NCBI GenBank assembly: GCA_030604975.1
Contig: JAUVUV010000037.1
Location: forward strand, 1 to 10,706
Length of the DNA stretch: 10,706 nt
Direction: 5' to 3'
Origin: Candidatus Glassiibacteriota bacterium
GTDB taxonomy: Bacteria > Gemmatimonadota > Glassbacteria > GWA2-58-10
Shown here: one piece after another, positions 1-5,749 of the stretch
Layout: each line of letters begins with the position of its first letter
How positions within the stretch are numbered: the first letter of the stretch is position 1
Translations under genes and position numbers: made by a program
Notes under the pieces: generated by a model
The model's database searches: none
Seen by the model: the letters and a program-made list of their open reading frames with translations, nothing else
Told to the model about the DNA's origin: nothing

Positions 1-978
1 GATACGTTAAAGTATTATGCAAAAGGAACAGACACTCGTGAAATGACACGCAGGGGGATTCTTCGTACTGTCGAGATGGGCTTGATACCTTACATTGCTG
101 AAACTCCTATTGCTCAGTTTATTAGCATTGACTACAAAGGAAAAAGACAGCCAGTTTTTCAAGAAGAGGATAAATGGGACAATTGGGTATTGCTTTTCGA
201 TGTCCACGGATCATTGAATGGAGAGGAAGCCCGAAAAAGCGTTTCTTTTGAAGGCTCAATTTCTGCTGAGAGAGTAACCCCTAACTGGAAAATAAGCCAG
301 TCTGTAAGAACAAATTATAGTAAGAGAGATTTTAAAACATCTGATGAAGATATATCCGCTATTTCAAGATGGCACAGCAATAGGGGCTTGATTGTTAAAA
401 GTCTCAGCAAGCATTTATCTGCCGGAATATCCCATTCTTTGTCTTCCTCTATTTATTCCAATACCAAAATTTCTTTCAGTCTAGCGCCTGCTGTTGAATA
501 CAATATTTTCCCTTATGAGGAATCTACTAGAAGAGAGTTTCGCTTTCTTTACAGGATAGGTGCCAGAAAAAGAAAATATATTGAAGAAACCATTTATGAT
601 AAGTTAGAGGAGACCTTATTCTATGAAAGCTTATCTGCAACGTTTGAGCTTAAGGAGCTCTGGGGCTCTGTCATTTCTACGTTAGAAGGTTCTCACTATT
701 TTCATGATTTAAACAAAAACAGATTACAGTTGTATAGCAACCTGTCTCTGCGGCTTTTTGAGGGATTTTCTCTTACTTTCAGCGGAAATGCCTCAATGAT
801 ACGAGACCAATTATCCTTACCTAAAGAAGAAGCAACGGAAGAAGATGTTTTACTCCGTATTAAACAACTTGCTACTCAATATGATTACCGTTTTACTATA
901 GGATTCAGATACAGATTTGGTTCCGAGCTAAGCAATATTGTAAATCCACGGATGAGCAGCGGCAGAAGGTGGTATTAA
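1..978 (+). CDS. Outer-membrane beta-barrel-like protein, 5' end missing
   Basis: The reading frame is open from base 1 to TAA at 976-978, so the gene starts before the window. An ATG at 43 lies inside the frame but is probably not the true start, because coding sequence continues upstream of it. About 325 residues are visible. After a short segment (LGL-type helix, YIAETPIA) the protein becomes a series of alternating polar and hydrophobic strands rich in aromatic residues, as in a membrane barrel. Recognisable pieces are DKWDNWV, ERVTPNWK, the FPYEESTRR turn, GSHYFHDLNKNR and a final RFGSELSNIVNPR. From memory these match an uncharacterised barrel family of Gemmatimonadota and relatives whose members usually end near VNPRF; here about eight more residues follow, ending WY. 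No enzymatic motif is seen. The gene is far more AT-rich than everything from 1200 onward. Family assignment is moderate; function is unknown. Confidence 0.75.
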   Translation, partial: DTLKYYAKGTDTREMTRRGILRTVEMGLIPYIAETPIAQFISIDYKGKRQPVFQEEDKWDNWVLLFDVHGSLNGEEARKSVSFEGSISAERVTPNWKISQSVRTNYSKRDFKTSDEDISAISRWHSNRGLIVKSLSKHLSAGISHSLSSSIYSNTKISFSLAPAVEYNIFPYEESTRREFRFLYRIGARKRKYIEETIYDKLEETLFYESLSATFELKELWGSVISTLEGSHYFHDLNKNRLQLYSNLSLRLFEGFSLTFSGNASMIRDQLSLPKEEATEEDVLLRIKQLATQYDYRFTIGFRYRFGSELSNIVNPRMSSGRRWY

Positions 979-1105
979 CAAGAGTGCTAAAGTAGATGTA
1001 TTTGCTTTGCTGGAATTGTTGAAGCCAACTAGCGAAAAGTGGTCCGGGAAATTTACACTTCTTGAAATTAAAAGTCCACTACCGGAGAAAACTGAAAGTA
1101 TAATT

Positions 1106-1134
1106 TTGAATAGGAAATATCAGATTATTATGCT
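1106..1134 (+). promoter_or_regulatory. Putative sigma70-type promoter for the Tat/Fn3 gene
   Basis: TTGAAT (1106-1111) and TATGCT (1129-1134) are separated by exactly 17 bases, each matching four of six consensus positions. Transcription would start near 1141, giving a leader of about 40 bases before the GTG start at 1179. A perfect TATAAT at 1099-1104 lies just upstream but has no good -35 at 16-18 bases. The rest of the 200-base gap (979-1178) is AT-rich, and I see no gene or terminator in it. Confidence 0.4.
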
Positions 1135-1178
1135 ATTTTGCCTGGCACCTTACCAGACAGTTTAACGAAGAGGCATAA

Positions 1179-1982
1179 GTGACTCACAGAACGGATCGCA
1201 GACAGAGCAAAGATATGATTAACCGACGGGATTTTCTGAAGAAAACAGGAGGGGTCGCCCTTGGTACAGCCACCGCCCTGGGAGCCGGATTCAGCAGCGT
1301 AGCGGCTGAAAGCGGCAGTCTTACAGTAAACGGCCTGCCGGCTGCGGACGTACGGCCGGCTCCTCCCCGGAACCTGTCAGCCATACAGCAAGGCTGGAGA
1401 GTATTGTTGCGCTGGGAAGCGCCCGAGCCCGCAAACGAAATAACAACGTACCGGATATACAGGCTCAGGGGTAGCAACAACAGTTTTTTACCAATGGCAA
1501 CTTGCCCTGCGGGGCAGCTTTCCTACCTGGTCGAAAAGCTTGAGCCGGGAAGTACATATTACTTTGCTGTGACAAGTGAAACCGGCTCGGGCCTGGAAAG
1601 CGACAGCCTTTCACCGGTAATACGGGTAAAGGAGGCTCTGAACGGGAAACTGGAAATTAAAAGAACTCTGGAGACGGGAACGGGCTGGGACAATATACCG
1701 CCCGAGGCTCCCGGAAATTTCAGCGGGAGAAGAGTGGCCCCCGGCAAATATCTTCTCGAGTGGAGCGCCTCCCAATCAGCAGATGTACTTTATTACCAAA
1801 TATACTACTCGGCAACTTCACCTCCGCCAATCGGGCCGGAGAACCTGATCGCCAAACTCCGGCAAGGAGCGGTTTCTTTCATGCATATTAGCACCCCAAA
1901 CGTCGGCGGCGCACACTATGCCATTATTGCGGTGGACAGGCAGGACAACTTGAGCCGCCCTGCTCTCTATAGTGAACATTAA
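1179..1982 (+). CDS. Tat-exported protein with two fibronectin type III domains
   Basis: A 267-residue protein. The twin-arginine motif NRRDFLK (residues 15-21) is followed by a mildly hydrophobic Gly/Ala-rich stretch and a likely cleavage site near AAES (about 43-46), so export by the Tat system is predicted. Two Fn3-like domains follow, at about 58-150 (PAPPRNLSA, then LLRWEAP, TYRIYR, YYFAVTSE) and about 173-265 (PPEAPGNFSG, LLEWSAS, YYQIYYS, HYAIIAVD). No catalytic domain is present, so it is probably an adhesive or carbohydrate-associated spacer protein. GTG at 1179 is chosen because GAAGAGG (1167-1173) sits five bases upstream. ATG at 1215 would give a more standard Tat leader (MINRRDF) but has no clear ribosome site. 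It converges with the pectate-lyase-like gene, with 49 bases between the stops and no convincing terminator there. The substrate or partner is unknown. Confidence 0.8.
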   Translation: MTHRTDRRQSKDMINRRDFLKKTGGVALGTATALGAGFSSVAAESGSLTVNGLPAADVRPAPPRNLSAIQQGWRVLLRWEAPEPANEITTYRIYRLRGSNNSFLPMATCPAGQLSYLVEKLEPGSTYYFAVTSETGSGLESDSLSPVIRVKEALNGKLEIKRTLETGTGWDNIPPEAPGNFSGRRVAPGKYLLEWSASQSADVLYYQIYYSATSPPPIGPENLIAKLRQGAVSFMHISTPNVGGAHYAIIAVDRQDNLSRPALYSEH

Positions 1983-2031
1983 TCTGAAAGAAAACGAATA
2001 GGGCCCTGTTTAATAGGTTGTTTGGGGCTAA

Positions 2032-3372
2032 TTACCTACCCGCCTCATCAAGAAGTTCGGCAGCAAGCATATTGCAGTACTCCTCGATAGCCGTATAGCC
2101 AGACTCCATCACTTTGGCGCAGTCGGCCTTATCCTCCGGATTCAACCCCTTTGATAGTTCCCATTCATCCGGCATGCCGTCATCGTCCGAATCTATCGGT
2201 GGAGATAAAGGCTTCAGGTCGGTCAGCAGGCCCCCGGCCGGTTCCGAGCGCCCCCATGAGCCTGTGCAGGTAGCCACTTCTCTCACCGTGCGCAAACTCA
2301 CCTGGTCGCGCGGGAAACAACCCGCACCTGCAAGGACGAGCTTATAGGCCTCCCTGGGATCATGGGTTTTTACCCTGGCAACCGGGTATTCACTCCCGGC
2401 TCGGACTCCCCTGTCGGCGTATCTTTTCAGCCCAGGCAACTTGGCGGCTTCGGCCCAGGGGTCCTGAATCATCCCCAGACTGTCGATGAAGTTGTCCCTC
2501 AGGTAGTAAGACACCCCTTTCACAAAACAGAAGGGAAAAATCTGGGGATCGCTGGGACCGCGCTTGTAATAATTGCCGATAATGTTGAAACCGAGGTTGT
2601 TGGGTGGATGACCCTCGTGCGACAGACCATCGCGGAAGTTGTAGAAAACATTGTTGCGGATATCGGCCGGCCCGTTAGCCACGGCGGGGTTGCGGCGCCG
2701 GTGGTGGGTGAACAGGTTGTGATGGATGGAAATCCTGGTGCCGCCTGGGCCGCTGAGCAGGCCAACGTTGTGAGGTCGTCCGTCCGGGTAGCCAACCGGG
2801 TCGGATTCCTCGAGGGCACACCACTGAACGGTGATGTCTCTAGTGTTGTAGAGTCCCATGTTTTCATCGCTGCCCCAGGAAAGCGAAATGTGGTCGAGAA
2901 TGCAGCCCGCCACATTGTTGAAAGAGACTGCATCCTGGTTGAAACCCGTGTGCGGCCCCGGTCTGATACGCAAGAAACGGATTACGATATCTTCCAGCTC
3001 CGGCCCTGGCCTGGTGGTCATGGGGCCCCGAATGGTTATCCCCGCCCCTGGAGCTGTCTGCCCCATGATGGTTAACCGCCCGTACCTGATTTCCACTGGT
3101 CCCTGGATTACACCGCTCACCTCGAATACCACGATACGCGGTCCCTCGGCACTTACCGCTTCCTGAAGGCTGCCCGGCCCCACCACGTTCAGGTTCGTCA
3201 CCTTAATCACCCGGCCTCCTCTGCCGCCGGGGGTGAAAGCACCGTACCCCTCCGCCCCGGGGAATGCGGGTGGCACTGGCTGTTCAATTCGGCTTCCCGC
3301 CGGTCCGCATGCCAGGGACGCCAGTAAGATCAGCACGGCAGTTCCAAATCGGCACCTGGAATTTTGTATCAA
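2032..3372 (-). CDS. Secreted pectate-lyase-like parallel beta-helix protein
   Basis: A 446-residue protein resembling polysaccharide lyase family 1-type pectate lyases, which cleave polygalacturonate by beta-elimination with Ca2+. A signal peptide (about 1-22) ends in ASLAC; Cys22 could be lipidated, but Ser at -3 makes the lipobox poor. The mature part opens with the typical FPGAEGYGAF and GGRGG (38-53). Beta-helix coils follow, with DAVSF, ILDHISLSWGSDE (158-170) and DITVQW (179-184), then HHNLFTHHRRRNP (217-229), NNVFYN and GNYY turns. The C-terminus has an Asp-rich thrombospondin-3-like motif, DSDDDGMPDEWE (394-405), then GYTAIEEY, as in many bacterial lyases. The start is TTG: the frame has no ATG, GTG or other TTG between it and the upstream stop, and GGAG lies five bases before it. 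The exact substrate cannot be read from sequence; a non-pectin polysaccharide or a non-catalytic role is possible. Confidence 0.87.
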   Translation of the reverse strand: MIQNSRCRFGTAVLILLASLACGPAGSRIEQPVPPAFPGAEGYGAFTPGGRGGRVIKVTNLNVVGPGSLQEAVSAEGPRIVVFEVSGVIQGPVEIRYGRLTIMGQTAPGAGITIRGPMTTRPGPELEDIVIRFLRIRPGPHTGFNQDAVSFNNVAGCILDHISLSWGSDENMGLYNTRDITVQWCALEESDPVGYPDGRPHNVGLLSGPGGTRISIHHNLFTHHRRRNPAVANGPADIRNNVFYNFRDGLSHEGHPPNNLGFNIIGNYYKRGPSDPQIFPFCFVKGVSYYLRDNFIDSLGMIQDPWAEAAKLPGLKRYADRGVRAGSEYPVARVKTHDPREAYKLVLAGAGCFPRDQVSLRTVREVATCTGSWGRSEPAGGLLTDLKPLSPPIDSDDDGMPDEWELSKGLNPEDKADCAKVMESGYTAIEEYCNMLAAELLDEAGR

Positions 3373-3377
3373 GGCGA

Positions 3378-3381
3378 CTCC
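3378..3381 (-). promoter_or_regulatory. Ribosome binding site fixing the TTG start of the pectate-lyase-like gene
   Basis: On the minus strand GGAG occupies 3381 down to 3378, five bases before TTG at 3372-3370. The in-frame upstream codons back to the stop contain no other usable start. No strong promoter was found between this gene and the tRNA terminators; TTGCAA followed 17 bases later by TTAATT is only a weak candidate. Confidence 0.55.
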
Positions 3382-3542
3382 ATTGCTTAATTGTACGTCG
3401 TCAGAACATGTTGGACATCTATGAGATACAAATTAAGGTGTAGGACTCAGTAATTGCAAATGGTTTTTTCTGACCTGCCCCCCGAAAACGAATCTAAAAA
3501 TATGAGGGAATTCAACCAGCCAGACAATGAGAAAACTAAAAT

Positions 3543-3562
3543 GGTGCCGAGGGTACGGCACC
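3543..3562 (-). terminator. Hairpin with T-rich tail, likely second terminator after tRNA-Leu
   Basis: GGTGCCG (3543-3549) and CGGCACC (3556-3562) form a perfect 7-bp GC-rich stem with a six-base loop. Read on the minus strand it is followed by ATTTTAGTTTTC, as for an intrinsic terminator; the plus-strand side has no T run. It lies downstream of the tRNA and its first terminator, and upstream of the pectate-lyase-like gene, so it would insulate that gene from tRNA transcription. Part of the stem repeats the tRNA 3' end, which leaves a second reading as an integration-site remnant. Confidence 0.55.
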
Positions 3563-3586
3563 CTAACTGAACCCTGCGAAAAAGGA

Positions 3587-3617
3587 AAAGCCGTAACCTT
3601 TTTAAGTTTACGGCTTT
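3587..3617 (-). terminator. Intrinsic terminator of tRNA-Leu
   Basis: AAAGCCGTAA (3587-3596) and TTACGGCTTT (3608-3617) form a perfect 10-bp stem around an 11-base loop. On the minus strand the stem runs into TTTTCCTTTTT-type sequence. It begins only nine bases after the CCA end of the tRNA gene, which fits a tRNA terminator. Confidence 0.8.
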
Positions 3618-3626
3618 ATCAATTTA

Positions 3627-3713
3627 TGGTGCCGAAGGGGGGACTCGAACCCCCACGGGATTTCTCCCACTGGTCCCTGAAACCAGCGTGTATACCAATT
3701 TCACCACTTCGGC
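3627..3713 (-). tRNA. tRNA-Leu (anticodon CAG)
   Basis: On the minus strand an 87-base cloverleaf can be folded by eye. The acceptor stem is GCCGAAG with CTTCGGC, discriminator A, and CCA encoded in the DNA (TGG at 3627-3629 on the plus strand). The anticodon stem CTGGT/ACCAG encloses the loop TTCAGGG, giving anticodon CAG (plus-strand CTG at 3677-3679), which reads the Leu codon CUG. The long variable arm (GGGA...TCCC) is the class II hallmark of tRNA-Leu. The T arm is GGGGG, TTCGAGT, CCCCC, and the D arm carries the usual GG (ATTGGTA). No disrupting mismatch is seen. Confidence 0.96.
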
Positions 3714-3798
3714 ATTGATCTGATAGTCTGACAAGAGAGGTTTAACGCTTACCCCGGATGCCGTTATCGACCACCGCCAAACTCACCAGAGGATTGCT

Positions 3799-3829
3799 AT
3801 TATAATCGGATTTATAGATATAAATACAA
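3799..3829 (-). promoter_or_regulatory. Putative promoter of tRNA-Leu
   Basis: On the minus strand a perfect TATAAT lies at 3804-3799, preceded by TTGTAT (3829-3824) at a long 19-base spacing. A perfect TTGACA lies further upstream (3843-3838), with TATCTA 17 bases on (3820-3815), as an alternative. Either would give a leader of roughly 80-100 bases before the tRNA. The core ATTATAAT (3799-3806) also reads TATAAT on the plus strand, but no -35 supports that direction. Confidence 0.35.
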
Positions 3830-3839
3830 GTAAATGCTG

Positions 3840-3865
3840 TCAAGGTTTTTCCTTGATTTTCAAGG
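3840..3865. repeat. Three alternating copies of TCAAGG/CCTTGA
   Basis: TCAAGG (3840-3845), its complement CCTTGA (3851-3856) and TCAAGG again (3860-3865) are separated by TTTTT and TTT. The middle copy can pair with either neighbour, so two mutually exclusive small hairpins are possible in either strand. The middle copy overlaps the -35 of the smpB promoter and the first overlaps the minus-strand TTGACA. This could be an operator, or chance in AT-rich DNA. Confidence 0.4.
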
Positions 3866-3881
3866 CGGAAAAATCTATCAT
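3853..3881 (+). promoter_or_regulatory. Putative promoter of the smpB-cysS operon
   Basis: TTGATT (3853-3858, four of six consensus positions) and TATCAT (3876-3881, five of six) are spaced exactly 17 bases apart. Transcription would begin near 3888, about 100 bases before smpB. No better promoter was seen in the 270-base gap 3719-3988, and the downstream genes leave no room for others, so this may drive all seven. I see no tmRNA gene and no recognisable riboswitch in this gap. Confidence 0.5.
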
Positions 3882-3988
3882 AAGGTATTTTAGACTTATA
3901 TTTTAAGCTTTTTCACCAGCTCTTAAATAATCCCGTTTTTCAGGGAGAACTGAACAGCCGTTACTCAGGCATTGGAAGTTATTAAACC

Positions 3989-4471
3989 GTGGGGAAAAGC
4001 GAAGTTCAAAATACCGGCATAAAATTGGTTTGCCGGAACAGGAAGGCAAGCCATTTGTACTATATATTGGAAGAGTATGAGGCGGGACTTGTGCTTACCG
4101 GCACAGAGGTGAAATCACTGCGTGAGAGCCGGGCGAGCCTGCCGGAGAGCTACGCGGAGATCAGGGGCGACGAAATTTTCCTGGTCGGTTGCCATATCAG
4201 CGAATATTCAGCCGGTAACCGGTACAATCACGTCCCGCTTCGGGACAAAAAGCTCCTGATGAGTAAAAAAGAAATCCGCCGCCTTCAGGGAAAGGTGCTC
4301 GAAAAGGGTCTGACTTTGGTGCCCCTGAGTATTTATTTTCGTAACGGATGGGCCAAAGTAAAAATCGCTCTGGCACGAGGCAAGAAGGTTTTTGATAAAC
4401 GGGAAGACCTCAAGCGGAAACAGGCCGATCGCGAGGCGGAAAGAGCGTTACGGCGCACGAGCAGCTTTTGA
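3989..4471 (+). CDS. smpB: SsrA-binding protein SmpB
   Basis: A 160-residue protein of the usual SmpB length. SmpB binds tmRNA and brings it to stalled ribosomes in trans-translation, releasing the ribosome and tagging the unfinished protein. Family motifs are present in order: NRKASHLYYILEEYEAGLVL (17-36), GTEVKSLRESRASL (38-51), SYAEIRGDEIFL (54-65), Y.H.PLRDKKLL (79-90), KGLTLVPLSIYFRNGWAKV (106-124), LARGKK.FDKR (128-138), and a basic C-terminal tail of the kind that enters the mRNA channel. The start is GTG at 3989, with GGAAG (3974-3978) ten bases upstream. Only the short N-terminus before Leu13 is poorly conserved. It is first in the tight run of + strand genes, 31 bases ahead of the amidase. 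The partner RNA gene ssrA is not in the window. Confidence 0.97.
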   Translation: MGKSEVQNTGIKLVCRNRKASHLYYILEEYEAGLVLTGTEVKSLRESRASLPESYAEIRGDEIFLVGCHISEYSAGNRYNHVPLRDKKLLMSKKEIRRLQGKVLEKGLTLVPLSIYFRNGWAKVKIALARGKKVFDKREDLKRKQADREAERALRRTSSF

Positions 4472-4502
4472 GCTGGCTGCAAGGATTTCAACTGTCTTTG
4501 AG

Positions 4503-5729
4503 ATGAAACGATTTTGGAAAATATTGCCTGCATTAGCCCTTTGTCTGGTAATACCGGCCTTGCTTGATGCCAGCGGGTTTATTATCCTGGACAGGCCGGC
4601 AAAAGAGATCAAGGAGTTGTCGCTCCACCCCGGGGAAAAATCCAATTACCTGGACCTCAAGGAAATAGCAGATTTGTTGGGTGGACGACTGGAGTGGGAA
4701 AGCCCCGGCGAACGGCTGGCCTGGCGCCTGGAGGGGCGATCTTTCGTTTTCGAGGACCTGATCGCTTTTTTCACTGCTGATGGCAGAGCCTATCAATTGG
4801 TCGCGCCTTGCCTTCTCGATGGCCCCAGATTTCTCATCCCGGCCCAGTTTGCAGTCGAGTACCTGCCGGGCTTGCTCCCAAGGCGCTTTGTCTATAACAA
4901 GCTGGATAACCACCTGGTAGACCGCACAGGGATAACTCAATCCGAACCCTCTGCCAGGGGTGAACAAAGAGAAGCTCCACTCAGACCAGTGCCCAGCAGC
5001 ACCTCGAAAGACGGAATGAGCTACCGGATTCATACGGTGGTAATCGACCCAGGGCACGGCGGAAGAGACCCCGGGACTCTGCGCCGCAGGCATAAGCTAA
5101 ACGAGAAAGGTATTGTCCTCGATATCTCGAAAAAGGTTGTAAGAAAGCTGAAACAGAAAAGCAGACTCAAGGTAATCCTGACCCGGGACAAGGATTCCTT
5201 TGTCCTGCTTGCTAAAAGAGGACAGATTGCAAATGAAAACGGCGCCGGTCTTTTTGTCAGCATCCATGTAAATTCTGCGAAAAGATCGAGTCTTAACGGT
5301 TCGAGCACTTATTTTCTCGACGCGGCCAAGACCGATGAAGAACGGGCAACCGCGATGCTGGAAAACGCTGCGCTTCAATACGAGATTGAAGGGACTGATA
5401 AGAAGAGACTTGATGAGGTCAACCTGATTCTTCAGGATATGGCCCAGAATGAATATCTGCGGGAAAGCAAGGATCTGAGCACATTCATCCAGCTTGAACT
5501 GGCCACGATCAAGGGCCTGAAAGACCGGGGCTTGCGTCAGGCAAATTTTGCTGTGCTCAGAGGAACCTATATGCCGGCGGCATTAGTTGAAACTGCATAT
5601 ATTTCAAATGCTTCAGATGAAAAGCAGTTGAACAGCGCGAGATTCCGCACCAGGTTGGCCGAGGCAATCACTGCTGGCATTTTGAAATATATTGATCATT
5701 ATCACAGGAAACTTGCCAGCGGTTCCTGA
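4503..5729 (+). CDS. N-acetylmuramoyl-L-alanine amidase (Amidase_3, AmiC/CwlD type)
   Basis: A 408-residue exported zinc amidase predicted to cut the bond between N-acetylmuramic acid and L-alanine in peptidoglycan, in the periplasm. A signal peptide occupies about 1-22 (MKRFWKILPALALCLVIPALL). Residues about 24-140 resemble the copper-amine-oxidase N-terminal-like (stalk) domain often placed before amidases. A polar linker (about 143-172) leads to the catalytic domain (about 178-402). The zinc ligands are His185 in DPGHGG, Glu201 in LNEKG and His255 in SIHVNS; the catalytic Glu363 lies in LVETAYISN. All four are intact. ATG at 4503 is preferred because the leader is then a clean signal peptide, although the only ribosome-site-like AAGGA is 17 bases away; the frame is open back to 4392 inside smpB. 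It probably acts in cell separation, but partners are not visible here. Confidence 0.93.
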   Translation: MKRFWKILPALALCLVIPALLDASGFIILDRPAKEIKELSLHPGEKSNYLDLKEIADLLGGRLEWESPGERLAWRLEGRSFVFEDLIAFFTADGRAYQLVAPCLLDGPRFLIPAQFAVEYLPGLLPRRFVYNKLDNHLVDRTGITQSEPSARGEQREAPLRPVPSSTSKDGMSYRIHTVVIDPGHGGRDPGTLRRRHKLNEKGIVLDISKKVVRKLKQKSRLKVILTRDKDSFVLLAKRGQIANENGAGLFVSIHVNSAKRSSLNGSSTYFLDAAKTDEERATAMLENAALQYEIEGTDKKRLDEVNLILQDMAQNEYLRESKDLSTFIQLELATIKGLKDRGLRQANFAVLRGTYMPAALVETAYISNASDEKQLNSARFRTRLAEAITAGILKYIDHYHRKLASGS

Positions 5730-5749
5730 GATACTTGCAGGAATTTTAA

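Noticed and set aside
1040..1092. AAGTGGTCCGGG and AAGTCCACTACCGG, resembling sequences near the ends of some IS elements
   Set aside because: The two do not pair as an inverted repeat, no transposase fragment is visible, and no target duplication can be found, so an insertion-sequence remnant cannot be supported.
1983..2031. Possible bidirectional terminator between the two converging genes
   Set aside because: Only 4-5 bp pairings (such as TAGGT with ACCTA) are available and there is no T run, so a terminator is not supported.
2362..3075. Plus-strand reading frame (237 codons) opposite the pectate-lyase-like gene
   Set aside because: The minus-strand gene has clear family motifs throughout this stretch; the opposite frame shows none.
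3527..3718. Short plus-strand reading frame across the tRNA
   Set aside because: It reads through the terminators and the tRNA complement (the familiar VPKGGLEPP artefact of antisense tRNA), so it is not a protein gene.
3719..3988. Possible tmRNA (ssrA) beside smpB
   Set aside because: No tRNA-like ends, CCA terminus or tag reading frame could be found in this gap; only promoter-like elements and short repeats are seen.
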